Shown here: positions 52,301 to 62,277 of the stretch, piece after piece
Position numbering within the stretch: the first letter of the stretch is position 1
How the letters are laid out: every line of letters begins with the position of its first letter
Source of the DNA: Toxotes chatareus
Lineage: Eukaryota > Chordata > Actinopteri > Toxotidae
Length of the DNA: 64,000 nt
Direction: 5' to 3'
Assembly (NCBI GenBank): GCA_016801885.1
Contig: CM028888.1
Coordinates: 4,944,501-5,008,500 of the forward strand
The notes under the pieces: generated by a model
Databases searched by the model: none
Told to the model about the DNA's origin: nothing
What the model saw: only the letters and a program-made list of their open reading frames with translations
Position numbers and translations under genes: made by a program

Positions 52301-52938
52301 AGGGAAGTTTACTGACGAGTCAGTTTATTGTCAGGCAGTGGTGGAGGAAGTACTGAAGCTTAGTACTTAAGTGAAAATACAAATATTAAAAAAAAAAATG
52401 GCACAGACCCGACACTGAGACAATCTTTTACTTTAAAGTAAATTTAAAAGTAAGTACTTAAGTAAGATTCTTGATGTAGTACTTCCACTTTCACTTGAGT
52501 AAATGTTTTGCGGGATATTTGTACTTAAGTACGAAGCTTCAGTACTTCCTCCACCACTATATATATCTTCTTTTACTTCTTTGTGCCACAAAGACATGAA
52601 TAACAAAACTGTGGATACAATGATATATTTACCACTGTGGCATTTTTAGCTGTTATGACGTGACTCGTGTTGTAATCTTGGGATTCACGAGCATCTAAAA
52701 AAAAGACACAAGCAATACACAATTAAATTCATTTAAAGAACAGCAATTAAGCAAACCAAGCTCATATTAAATGGTCACACATGCTCCAGTGTTGACAACT
52801 TGTGATAATTAGCTGAGGTAAATCCAGTGTCTTACCAATCAAACCGAGGTAGTTGATCTCTGCCAGCCTTGACACACACCTGCACTGGTTCAGGAGATTG
52901 TAGAGCGCAAACGGCTCACACATCGCGATTTCAGCCAT
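46930..52938 (-). CDS. styxl1: STYXL1 (MK-STYX) pseudophosphatase, complete, 8 exons
   Basis: Coding exons (minus strand): 52,836-52,938; 52,633-52,694; 49,171-49,270; 48,740-48,873; 47,810-47,955; 47,605-47,708; 47,303-47,415; 46,930-47,061. They sum to 894 nt, 297 residues; the human protein has 313. Phases are continuous. The N-terminal half is a rhodanese/CH2-like domain (CEPFALYNLLNQC, RESQDYNTSHVITA, HIVVYDSNTS, YPVHIVRGGFQRFSAQYPFL). The C-terminal half is a dual-specificity-phosphatase fold. The family is catalytically dead because the CX5R cysteine is lost: here the loop reads VSRQGRSRC, with Ser230 at the cysteine position, Val229 at the preceding His position, and Arg236 kept. Human MK-STYX has FSTQGISRS there. 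Known roles of the family include binding G3BP1 and affecting stress granules and PTPMT1-dependent apoptosis. Intron 7 uses a GC donor (gcaagt). A second in-frame ATG at 52,923 could also start translation. Intron 2 is swollen to 3.36 kb by transposons. Confidence 0.95.
49324..49353. repeat. Poly-A tract (30 A)
   Basis: Thirty A on the plus strand, i.e. a T30 tract on the transcribed strand about 50 nt upstream of the styxl1 exon 3 acceptor. It may be a retroposed tail or slippage product. Confidence 0.95.
49484..52192. mobile_element. GACGTC-rich transposon-like element (about 2.7 kb) in styxl1 intron 2
   Basis: Both ends are strikingly enriched in GACGTC and its half-words. I count six GACGTC hexamers between 49,504 and 49,680, plus several ACGTCC, and three GACGTC plus several GACGT/ACGTC pieces between 52,042 and 52,165. 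Outside these ends the word is almost absent. Runs built on 'gacgtc' are familiar as the ends of a group of fish DNA transposons, but I cannot name the superfamily securely. The interior has a GC-rich, promoter-like patch (51,230-51,810) and AT-rich spacers. The longest internal frame (50,342-50,710 minus) does not resemble a transposase. The element is therefore non-autonomous or decayed. Precise terminal inverted repeats and a target duplication were not found. Confidence 0.5.
51586..51810 (-). promoter_or_regulatory. Promoter-like patch inside the GACGTC element, with CCAAT boxes, E2F-like site and a splice donor
   Basis: CCAATCAG occurs at 51,729-51,736 and 51,779-51,786 in two direct near-copies of a 35-bp block ('gcctcggccaatcagggtga' versus 'gcctcagccaatcagagtgg'). 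An E2F-like TTTTGGCGCG on the minus strand spans about 51,700-51,709. About 120 bp further along the minus strand is a consensus donor (AAGTTGAAA then gtaagt, exon edge at 51,586). This is what a minus-strand first exon with its own promoter looks like. The associated frame 51,588-51,782 is not recognised. Confidence 0.35.
52197..52335. repeat. Minisatellite, about 8 units of 15-18 bp (GGTCAGTTTACCGACGG-like)
   Basis: Imperfect tandem units share the core AGTTTACCGAC or AGTTTACTGAC, with alternating GGTGAG and GGTCAG spacers. The array is bounded by the GACGTC element on the left and the MITE on the right. Confidence 0.85.
52336..52558. mobile_element. Palindromic hAT-type MITE (about 223 bp)
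   Basis: The left end CAGTGGTGGAGGAAGTACTG continues into AAGCTTAGTACTTAAGT. The right end is its reverse complement with few mismatches (AAGTACGAAGCTTCAGTACT then TCCTCCACCACT). The terminal inverted repeats are therefore about 35 bp. CAGTGGTGGAA-like ends with AGTACT are typical of abundant non-autonomous hAT elements of teleosts. No coding capacity. A clean 8-bp target duplication is not visible. Confidence 0.75.
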
Positions 52939-53640
52939 CGCAGGAAGAATGACAACATGAAAACAAGTAGCTAGAAATAAATATCAAGAATACCTAAACA
53001 TTACTATCAGCTTGACTTGTATGAGAAAATATAGCATCTTCAAATGACCATGATGTGAATCTCAGTGGTTTTTGTTTGTTTATATGGATCTGGTTGCTAA
53101 GCGATTCTGAGTCCTCCGTCATTAGTGGTTGGAGATGGTGTAGACCCTTAAAGTCACAGCGATCCATTTCTGGACCATGCAAAACACGTTTTTTCACATC
53201 TAGTGAAAACAAGTTTTAGTGACATACAAAATCCACAGTCTGTACAAAAATATGTTCCAAAGTTAATCTAAAGTTAGTATGAGGATCAGCAGTATGAGTT
53301 AGACAAATCAATTAATTATCTTTCAGAATAAAGGTGTTTTAAATACCAAATTCCATTTGTGTTATTATCCACTCAGAAGAGTGGTGTCGAGGTGGAACTG
53401 AGGGAATAGTGGCTATGGCCTGGGGGACAGCAATCTCTGACGGACCTGTTACCTGGTGCAGGTTGGCAGTTTGAAAAGTGGCGGGCAGTGGCAGATGGGG
53501 CAGGTACCCCCTCCTCCCCCAAAAATAAAAAATCAAACAAACAAACATTAAAACTGTCAATGAAGCCTAAACTGTGGGAGTTACAGACAGAGGAGACCCA
53601 GGTGCTGAGGCTGAGCAGCCCGCTCAACCGCCCTATTCCC
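52939..53640. promoter_or_regulatory. Divergent intergenic region between styxl1 and the plus-strand gene of unit 1
   Basis: About 700 bp separate the styxl1 start codon from the GC-rich putative first exon of the plus-strand gene (near 53,640-53,772), so the two are head-to-head and may share regulation. The left breakpoint of the tandem duplication (53,168) falls inside this region. Unit 2 therefore carries only the part from 53,168 onward. Confidence 0.35.
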
Positions 53641-53772
53641 CGGCCACAGTCGGGCCGGAGATGAAAGCACTGTAGCGGGACTGATGCAGGTGAAGGGCGT
53701 GTGGTCGTTTCGTCTCGGCGATTGCTCGGCGATTGTCTGGGTTAAGCGGAGACACTTAACCCGGATGGAGAG
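53640..53772 (+). promoter_or_regulatory. GC-rich putative first (non-coding) exon of the plus-strand gene, unit 1
   Basis: A CpG-rich stretch ends in CCCGGATGGAGAG followed by a consensus donor (gtgagt, at 53,773). Beyond the donor comes a CpG/GCTAGC-rich stretch typical of fish promoters' downstream flank. The ATGs within it are followed by early stops or do not join in frame to later exons, so I treat it as 5'UTR. The same donor recurs at 59,212/59,213 in unit 2. Confidence 0.35.
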
Positions 53773-54216
53773 GTGAGTTGTGGCATGTTTGGATTAAGTT
53801 GTCGGAGGAAGATTTGGGGAGTGGATTAGCTCTGCAGTGGCGTCTGTCCAACAGGTTCCGGTTTTTAGCAAGTAGAGTAACGCCCCTAAGTCTGCGGTGT
53901 CCGTTAGCTAGCTAGCCCACACGCTAAAAACCCGAGAGGCTATGGGGCTATGCTAGCAGCAAGTCCGCTAGCGACTAGCAAGTTTAAAACTTAAAATCCA
54001 TGAAGCAGGTGGTAAAAATCTTATAGAGACACACAACCAAAGGACTTTTAAAGTGTGTGAACCTATCCCTTAAGGATAAAAAAAAATCAAAACAAGCTCA
54101 CTCCTTCAGCTGTAGCTGCTTGGCCTTAAGCAAATTCAGAGAGACAAGAACACATCACCTCTATCTTGCCTCTGCCGTCAGTTTTACAGCCGATCGATTT
54201 TAAGAGTTTTCTGATA

Positions 54217-55675
54217 ATGTTGAAAAGCACTTCACAGGCAGGCACAGGCTTGCTGCTCCCCAACACAGCGCAGTCTCAGAGGCAGGTCTCCTCCTGGTTG
54301 TTTCCAAATCCTCAGAGCTGGACTAAACTTCTGGGGGTTTCTGGGGGCCAAAAATATGTTGTACTCAAAACATCTTGAAAAGCATTTTATTTGTTATCCC
54401 CTAACTTCTTATGTACTTCATAAGAAGTTCACTCTTTTTTTAATCTGGTGCAATTGTAATGCTCTTTATACTTTTGATTTCCTGATGTTATTTAGACATG
54501 AAATCCAGTTTTAATCTTGATTTCCCCAAGAAAAGCACCTTTTAACTTTGCTTTGAGAGTCATTGTGTAAATGAAGTTACTGCTTCTTCTCATTCCTAGA
54601 ATAATTATAGTTATTTTAAAGCAAGATGGTTTTTGTAATGAAAGAATAAATTATTTTCAATCAAATCTAAAATGTTGGATGACTGTTATTACATACTCCA
54701 CATGACTTTTACTTGCAACCATCCACTTGCAATCACAGTGTGGCAGTTTTTCAATATCATTGCTGTCAATACTGTTTTTGCATATGTCCCTTTGACCTTA
54801 ACGGAGGCCTTTGGAAACTCTTTGGCTGAAGGGTGTGGGTGATCTTTTAATGACGGAGTGTATATGGCATTTGGTTGGCTAGTGACCATGGTGTAAACGG
54901 GATAATATCCTTACATAATGGCTAATTTGGTTCTACAGGCATGTATCAGCAGCAGCTCCTCATCCAGCCCAGGCTCTCTAAGGAGACAAGGAAAAACTCG
55001 CCAAAGTCCTGAGGCCAGTAGGAAAACGGGAAGAACATTTGGGAAAGGCAGTTCAAAGAGAGATCACCTCTCCTCGGACGGCCGGGGGCGCTACAGCAAC
55101 AGCAGGTGGGAAAAAGGCCAACACTGAGGTAAGAACTCTGACCTAGTCCAGTTAGATGAGTCCAGTTAAAGAGTGCCTTCACATCCGTCATGTCAAAGAG
55201 AGGGCAGCATTAGTAATTGATATTTGTATGGCATGTCTGGTCTGAATTTTAAAAGTGTGTATTTGTGTGGTGGCTAGGGGCTGTGGTGTTGGTGAAAAGT
55301 TTACCTTGAGCAAAATACGTGTTTTATTGTCTGATGCGAAAGTGAAGTTAGGAAGGGGGTTAGGTTGATAACTGGATACCAAACATGTGACCTTGTACTG
55401 GTGTCTGAGTTCCCTTACTCGTGTGTGCACATGTCAAGCAAAAATTAGTTAAAGATCAGATCTTGGAGAAACAGCAGCACCACTGCAGTACCAGCAGTGA
55501 GCAGTCTTGCTCACTCAGACGAGTTGAACAGCCACAGAGGAGGAGACCAGTGTTTGTGAGACCAGTGAATGTTGTGAGGGGGAGGAAAGAGGAACTGAAC
55601 AGATTTTGCTTTTGCCTTTCATCACTTCCACCATCTGCCATTGGAAGAAACCATAAAAGCTTCAGTGCTGTTTGA
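54217..55675 (+). pseudogene. Unrecognised small gene, unit 1 copy; frameshifted in its second coding exon
   Basis: By analogy with unit 2, the exons are 54,217-54,285 (in an exon starting at 54,182 after a good acceptor, 'cctctgccgtcag'), 54,939-55,128 and 55,439-55,675. The middle exon is 190 nt, against 189 in unit 2, because of one extra G in a G run near 55,085. This shifts the frame, so the last exon's frame is not reached. Because the change is a homopolymer indel, an assembly error is possible and the gene may be intact. An AATAAA lies at 56,212-56,217. Function unknown. Confidence 0.35.
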
Positions 55676-56211
55676 CCCGCATGTATAAAAAGTGTCCCTT
55701 TTATTATGTCACTGAAAGCAACCAAAGAAATATCCTTTTCAGTCTAGCTGAAAAGCATACAGTGTAAAATGTCATGTCATTTAGAGACAGACTGTATACA
55801 ATCAATACCCGTATTGATTGCACAAGCAAGCATTGACAGTTACTAATAGTACCCTGTTACTTTTTGTGTGGCTTCCCTGTATGTCTGCAACACTTCGATG
55901 CAAAACTCCTGAGGCCAAAAATGAATCCATGGAGAGGATGTAGGTCATGGTCAGCTATTGAAAAACTGTCAACAAACAGTTAGTGTGCTGCAGGCCTCTG
56001 ACTGCTGAGTCCACTTCAGAGCTGAGCTCCCTCAGCAGACAGCAGGGCAGTAAATTATCCGCTGCAAGTGCAGACTACAGAGGTGGACATAATCATTTCA
56101 GCAGATGGCGCATTAGCTGGTACAGATTTTCAAGGTAATGACCATTATCTCGGGTTTGATGTGGAAAATCTTCTGTGGGTGACATGTACATTACAATATG
56201 CCCACATGAAA

Positions 56212-56217
56212 AATAAA
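56212..56217 (+). terminator. Candidate poly(A) signal for the plus-strand gene, unit 1
   Basis: AATAAA lies about 540 bp after the predicted stop at 55,675. The equivalent in unit 2 is 61,653-61,658. Confidence 0.3.
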
Positions 56218-56762
56218 GTTACATTAATGATATAGTAATTTTCCCCTTTTTACTTTTTTTCTCCTTTCATTTAAATTTTAATATTCATTTCACCTTGAGT
56301 CATACCATGACTGAGAAGCAGGTTCACCTGTGCTTAGGCAAGCACACTCACTGAAGAAAACAGGCTTTGCTACAGCATGGAAAACAAATCTAAGATTTTT
56401 TTTTCCTTCACACCTTACTGTGAGACATCAGTTGACATATTACTGTGAGACATCAAACCAGTGAAAGATCTTCCTTCTATGATGATTAGATTTTTTCCCT
56501 GTGTTTCGCAAGAAAGTGACAATTTTCCACCTGGCCCTTGACCTCTAAATGTCACACACACCATTTCCTTTGCTCTTTATGTCCGCTACAGTTATTACAT
56601 CCTCTGCACAGAAAGGTACACTTTTGTTCCCCATATGCTCAGTGTGGAGAGCTCAAGAGCTAGCTTGTTTACATCAAAGAGGAAATTGCTCAACTGTGTG
56701 AAGCTCACTGATTTTTGAAGATGACATTTTTATATGTGTAGACACAGTAATAGATTATAGCT

Positions 56763-56768
56763 TTTATT
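56763..56768 (-). terminator. Poly(A) signal of the minus-strand receptor-like gene, unit 1
   Basis: Minus-strand AATAAA lies about 70 bp after the predicted stop at 56,838. Confidence 0.45.
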
Positions 56769-56837
56769 GGGTTTTCCAGCTGGCATAGAATTAAGCTTTG
56801 TACAGTTTGAAACAATAAGTCTTAATATGATCTCGGT

Positions 56838-58184
56838 CTAATCTTGTTGGTCATGGGTAAAGCTGCTGATGAAATGATCTGTGCTGCTCTGAGTAGCCTC
56901 TACCTTTGCAAGCTGTGTACATACAGTCCCATTATCGGCACCTTGTCTGTCGTCTCTTTCATCGCTCTCTTGCTCTCCTTTCCATTCTCTAGTTCCCCCA
57001 TCCTCCTGCCCTCTTAATCCTTCCCATCCCACATTCTCCCGCTCCGTATTTATGCTCCTTTCTCTCTCCATCTCCTCCGTCTCTTGGGCTATCTGTTGAC
57101 TGTTCAGGTAGATGCTACTGTGTGAGACCATGGTGATGGTGTCTCTGGAAGGAAGGTGAGCATCCATGTCTCCCTCCACGTCCAAGAGAGCATTTCTCGG
57201 GGGTGTGAGTTGAACTGGCGGCTGATCCTGTCGGTTGTTTCGCGCCTGACTCTGGTCTTGCTGATGCCGATGCTTCCTCTCTTGCTTTTTTGTGCTAACT
57301 TCAGATCCAGTGAGGCATAATTCAGGTCAAGATCTAAAGGCTGGTTTCAGACGGAGACAAAGAAGGTTGTTAAAATACAATATTTTGCAGCGCTATGCAC
57401 CAGTTTAAATGTGATATTCTTTATTGGTGGGATCTTGTGGCTGTAGCTTCTCAAGCATTTCTTTAAGCCTTGTTTATTTTTAGAACATTTTGTGCTTCAT
57501 CGTGTTCATTGGTTCACAGTTACATTGACCACAATGCAACTATGGTATGAAGTGCTTTCCGTTAGAAAGCAGATCTGTCAGCATGACTTAATGTCTATGC
57601 ATGCCATCATAGAGAACAGAAAACAAGATATACACTAAAATACCAGCATTTACCAAATATGTTCAAGCAACTGGCTTAGAAAATGATTATAGATTGGAAA
57701 CAATTTGCAAACCCACTTTTGCTCGTTAACTTCAAGTGCATATTATATTCAATACATTTCATCCTCGGAATTGGAAATGCAAAGCCTAAACAGTGAGGTT
57801 TATGATAAATCATCCAGGGAAAAACACGTGCAAATCAAGTGTAATCAGTAGAAATTAAGAACACTGAGCAGGTGCAGAAGTAGCCTTGCACCAAAGAGCA
57901 CAGAAGCAAGGTGCATGATAATTTCCACTCTGCCATAACACTGTCAGTCCCTATACATGCAGCTGAATGCTAGATGAAATAACATGTAACATGTATAATA
58001 CTTCTTGTACATGTATTATAGTATGTGACAATATAACTAGTAATGAAAACTATGTGGAAATTTTGTAAGAACTACATCCATGGACAGAAAAATGCAGAGA
58101 AATTGAAATACAGTAATGAAAGTATAGCAGTTACCGTCAAGTGCTCTCTTGTGTGTTGCCTGGTCATCATCTCGTAGCAAACCT
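56838..58184 (-). pseudogene. Orphan 3' end of a receptor-like gene, unit 1 copy; frameshifted
   Basis: Two exons match the unit 2 copy: 58,135-58,184 and 56,838-57,340. The last exon is 503 nt instead of 501, with two extra bases near 57,280 in the KLAQK-coding stretch (read AAAAAAGCAAGAGAG on the minus strand). The frame is broken early and the long 115-codon frame below it is out of register. The 5' exons are missing, because unit 2 begins 420 bp upstream and the next thing upstream is the 3' half of another copy. This is therefore a duplicated gene fragment, unless the duplication itself is an assembly artefact. Confidence 0.6.
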
Positions 58185-59089
58185 CTACAGAACCCGACCA
58201 AATAAAACACATAATTTAACCATTTACATTCTGCTAACCAAGAACACGAAAATTACATTACATTACATTTATTTTTTACATTTATTATAATACATCATAA
58301 AGATAAATAAAATACGAAATATGTGTGATATTTCTTATAATACATGAAACTTTTTTCACCATTTTTTGACATATATGCAATGCAATAAACTGTGTAATAT
58401 TACACCTCACAAAAATACACTGATACACTGATGGTCTAAATATGTCTCTCTTTTAACTGCGCTCGTCTCTAACCAGCTGCTGCAACGATGCAAACTTCCT
58501 CTTCTGGGATTAATAAAGTTCATCTTAATATAAATTGTATTTGTATAGACAAAGAACATTCACAGGATATACCAAAATAATTTTTGTGGTAGACTGAGCA
58601 ATACAGTTCTGGACCATGCAAAACACGTTTTTTCACATCTAGTGAAAACAAGTTTTAGTGACATACAAAATCCACAGTCTGTACAAAAATATGTTCCAAA
58701 GTTAATCTAAAGTTAGTATGAGGATCAGCAGTATGAGTTAGACAAATCAATTAATTATCTTTCAGAATAAAGGTGTTTTAAATACCAAATTCCATTTGTG
58801 TTATTATCCACTCAGAAGAGTGGTGTCGAGGTGGAACTGAGGGAATAGTGGCTATGGCCTGGGGGACAGCAATCTCTGACGGACCTGTTACCTGGTGCAG
58901 GTTGGCAGTTTGAAAAGTGGCGGGCAGTGGCAGATGGGGCAGGTACCCCCTCCTCCCCCCAAAAATAAAAATCAAACAAACAAACATTAAAACTGTCAAT
59001 GAAGCCTAAACTGTGGGAGTTACAGACAGAGGAGACCCAGGTGCTGAGGCTGAGCAGCCCGCTCAACCGCCCTATTCCCCGGCCACAGT

Positions 59090-59212
59090 CGGGCCGGAGA
59101 TGAAAGCACTGTAGCGGGACTGATGCAGGTGAAGGGAGCGTGTGGTCGTTCGTCTCGGCGATTGCTCGGCGATTGTCTGGGTTAAGCGGAGACACTTAAC
59201 CCGGATGGAGAG
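59090..59212 (+). promoter_or_regulatory. GC-rich putative first (non-coding) exon of the plus-strand gene, unit 2
   Basis: Same structure as in unit 1, ending GGATGGAGAG before the donor gtgagt at 59,213. Two small indels relative to unit 1 alter any reading frame through it, which fits an untranslated role. Only about 500 bp of duplicated upstream flank precede it. Confidence 0.35.
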
Positions 59213-59657
59213 GTGAGTTGTGGCATGTTTGGATTAAGTTGTCGGAGGAAGATTTGGGGAGTGGATTAGCTCTGCAGTGGCGTCTGTCCAACAGGTTCCG
59301 GTTTTTAGCAAGTAGAGTAACGCCCCTAAGTCTGCGGTGTCCGTTAGCTAGCTAGCCCACACGCTAAAAACCCGAGAGGCTATGGGGGCTATGCTAGCAG
59401 CAAGTCCGCTAGCGACTAGCAAGTTTAAAACTTAAAATCCGCGAAGCAGGTGGTAAAAATCTTATAGAGACACACAACCAAAGGACTTTTAAAGTGTGTG
59501 AACCTATCCCTTAAGGATAAAAAAAAATCAAAACAAGCTCACTCCTTCAGCTGTAGCTGCTTGGCCTTAAGCAAATTCAGAGAGACAAGAACACATCACC
59601 TCTATCTTGCCTCTGCCGTCAGTTTTACAGCCGATCGATTTTAAGAGTTTTCTGATA

Positions 59658-61115
59658 ATGTTGAAAAGCACTTCACAGGCAGGCACAGGCTTGCTGCTCC
59701 CCAACACAGCGCAGTCTCAGAGGCAGGTCTCCTCCTGGTTGTTTCCAAATCCTCAGAGCTGGACTAAACTTCTGGGGGTTTCTGGGGGCCAAAAATATGT
59801 TGTACTCAAAACATCTTGAAAAGCATTTTATTTGTTATCCCCTAACTTCTTATGTACTTCATAAGAAGTTCACTCTTTTTTTAATCTGGTGCAATTGTAA
59901 TGCTCTTTATACTTTTGATTTCCTGATGTTATTTAGACATGAAATCCAGTTTTAATCTTGATTTCCCCAAGAAAAGCACCTTTTAACTTTGCTTTGAGAG
60001 TCATTGTGTAAATGAAGTTACTGCTTCTTCTCATTCCTAGAATAATTATAGTTATTTTAAAGCAAGATGGTTTTTGTAATGAAAGAATAAATTATTTTCA
60101 ATCAAATCTAAAATGTTGGATGACTGTTATTACATACTCCACATGACTTTTACTTGCAACCATCCACTTGCAATCACAGTGTGGCAGTTTTTCAATATCA
60201 TTGCTGTCAATACTGTTTTTGCATATGTCCCTTTGACCTTAACGGAGGCCTTTGGAAACTCTTTGGCTGAAGGGTGTGGGTGATCTTTTAATGACGGAGT
60301 GTATATGGCATTTGGTTGGCTAGTGACCATGGTGTAAACGGGATAATATCCTTACATAATGGCTAATTTGGTTCTACAGGCATGTATCAGCAGCAGCTCC
60401 TCATCCAGCCCAGGCTCTCTAAGGAGACAAGGAAAAACTCGCCAAAGTCCTGAGGCCAGTAGGAAAACAGGAAGAACATTTGGGAAAGGCAGTTCAAAGA
60501 GAGATCACCTCTCCTCGGACGGCCGGGGCGCTACAGCAACAGCAGGTGGGAAAAAGGCCAACACTGAGGTAAGAACTCTGACCTAGTCCAGTTAGATGAG
60601 TCCAGTTAAAGAGTGCCTTCACATCCGTCATGTCAAAGAGAGGGCAGCATTAGTAATTGATATTTGTATGGCATGTCTGGTCTGAATTTTAAAAGTGTGT
60701 ATTTGTGTGGTGGCTAGGGGCTGTGGTGTTGGTGAAAAGTTTACCTTGAGCAAAATACGTGTTTTATTGTCTGATGCGAAAGTGAAGTTAGGAAGGGGGT
60801 TAGGTTGATAACTGGATACCAAACATGTGACCTTGTACTGGTGTCTGAGTTCCCTTACTCGTGTGTGCACATGTCAAGCAAAAATTAGTTAAAGATCAGA
60901 TCTTGGAGAAACAGCAGCACCACTGCAGTACCAGCAGTGAGCAGTCTTGCTCACTCAGACGAGTTGAACAGCCACAGAGGAGGAGACCAGTGTTTGTGAG
61001 ACCAGTGAATGTTGTGAGGGGGAGGAAAGAGGAACTGAACAGATTTTGCTTTTGCCTTTCATCACTTCCACCATCTGCCATTGGAAGAAACCATAAAAGC
61101 TTCAGTGCTGTTTGA
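59658..61115 (+). CDS. Unrecognised small Ser/Arg/Gln-rich protein, unit 2 copy (open), 3 coding exons
   Basis: Proposed exons are 59,658-59,726 (ATG at 59,658, in an exon starting at 59,623), 60,380-60,568 and 60,879-61,115, giving 69+189+237 nt, 164 residues plus TGA. All junctions are phase 0. Acceptors are 'gccgtcag' (5' of the first exon), 'ggttctacag' and a weaker 'cacatgtcaag'; donors are CAG/gtctcc (weak) and GAG/gtaaga (strong). The protein starts MLKSTSQAG. Residues 24-86 are Ser-rich then basic (a run of seven Ser, then RRQGKTRQ and KTGRTFGKGSSKRD). The C-terminal 78 residues are Gln/Arg-rich with RRRPVFVRPVNVVRGRKEE. It looks low-complexity, basic and possibly nuclear. I recognise no family. 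The third exon's frame is open and identical in both units, which mildly supports coding, but recent copies would agree anyway. Confidence 0.35.
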
Positions 61116-61652
61116 CCCGCATGTATAAAAAAAGTGTCCCTTTTATTATGTCACTGAAAGCAACCTAAAGAAATATCCTTTTCAGTCTAGCTGAAAAGCA
61201 TACAGTGTAAAATGTCATGTCATTTAGAGACAGACTGTATACAATCAATACCCGTATTGATTGCACAAGCAAGCATTGACAGTTACTAATAGTACCCTGT
61301 TACTTTTTGTGTGGCTTCCTGTATGTCTGCAACACTTCGATGCAAAACTCCTGAGGCCAAAATGAATCCATGGAGAGGATGTAGGTCATGGTCAGCTATT
61401 GAAAAACTGTCAACAAACAGTTAGTGTGCTGCAGGCCTCTGACTGCTGAGTCCACTTCAGAGCTGAGCTCCCTCAGCAGACAGCAGGGCAGTAAATTATC
61501 CGCTGCAAGTGCAGACTACAGAGGTGGACATAATCATTTCAGCAGATGGCGCATTAGCTGGTACAGATTTTCAAGGTAATGACCATTATCTCGGGTTTGA
61601 TGTGGAAAATCTTCTGTGGGTGACATGTACATTACAATATGCCCACATGAAA

Positions 61653-61658
61653 AATAAA
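61653..61658 (+). terminator. Candidate poly(A) signal for the plus-strand gene, unit 2
   Basis: AATAAA lies about 540 bp after the predicted stop at 61,115. Confidence 0.3.
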
Positions 61659-62202
61659 GTTACATTAATGATATAGTAATTTTCCCCTTTTTACTTTTTC
61701 TCCTTTCATTTAAATTTTAATATTCATTTCACCTTGAGTCATACCATGACTGAGAAGCAGGTTCACCTGTGCTTAGGCAAGCACACTCACTGAAGAAAAC
61801 AGGCTTTGCTACAGCATGGAAAACAAATCTAAGATTTTTTTTTCCTTCACACCTTACTGTGAGACATCAGTTGACATATTACTGTGAGACATCAAACCAG
61901 TGAAAGATCTTCCTTCTATGATGATTAGATTTTTTCCCTGTGTTTCGCAAGAAAGTGACAATTTTCCACCTGGCCCTTGACCTCTAAATGTCACACACAC
62001 CATTTCCTTTGCTCTTTATGTCCGCTACAGTTATTACATCCTCTGCACAGAAAGGTACACTTTTGTTCCCCATATGCTCAGTGTGGAGAGCTCAAGAGCT
62101 AGCTTGTTTACATCAAAGAGGAAATTGCTCAACTGTGTGAAGCTCACTGATTTTTGAAGATGACATTTTTTATATGTGTAGACACAGTAATAGATTATAG
62201 CT

Positions 62203-62208
62203 TTTATT
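62203..62208 (-). terminator. Poly(A) signal of the minus-strand receptor-like gene, unit 2
   Basis: Minus-strand AATAAA lies about 70 bp after the stop at 62,278. It converges on the plus-strand gene's 3' end about 550 bp away. Confidence 0.45.
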
Positions 62209-62277
62209 GGGTTTTCCAGCTGGCATAGAATTAAGCTTTGTACAGTTTGAAACAATAAGTCTTAATATGATCTCGGT

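Larger units (their letters stand above)
53168..58606. repeat. Tandem segmental duplication, unit 1 (5,439 bp)
   Basis: From TTCTGGACCATGC at 53,168 the sequence matches unit 2 starting at 58,607, base for base apart from scattered differences, with an offset of about 5,439. Most differences are homopolymer-length changes (A, C, G and T runs); a few are substitutions (for example 'catgaagc' versus 'cgcgaagc'). The sequences just before the two starts ('gatccat' and 'aatacag') are unrelated, so the breakpoint is sharp. Content: a plus-strand gene model and the 3' end of a minus-strand gene, both frameshifted in this unit. Confidence 0.95.

Noticed and set aside
53339..53627. Overlapping minus-strand frames repeated in unit 2 (58,778-59,195)
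   Set aside because: Their lengths and starts differ between units through homopolymer indels, and they sit across the promoter and first-exon region of the plus-strand gene. Repetition reflects the duplication, not coding constraint.
53640..53772. MDH2 first exon expected from human synteny beside STYXL1
   Set aside because: No mitochondrial targeting sequence or malate dehydrogenase motif can be read in any frame here or in the exons that follow.
54689..54889. 66-codon minus-strand frame identical in both units
   Set aside because: Identity is expected from recent duplication; no splice sites or motif support it.
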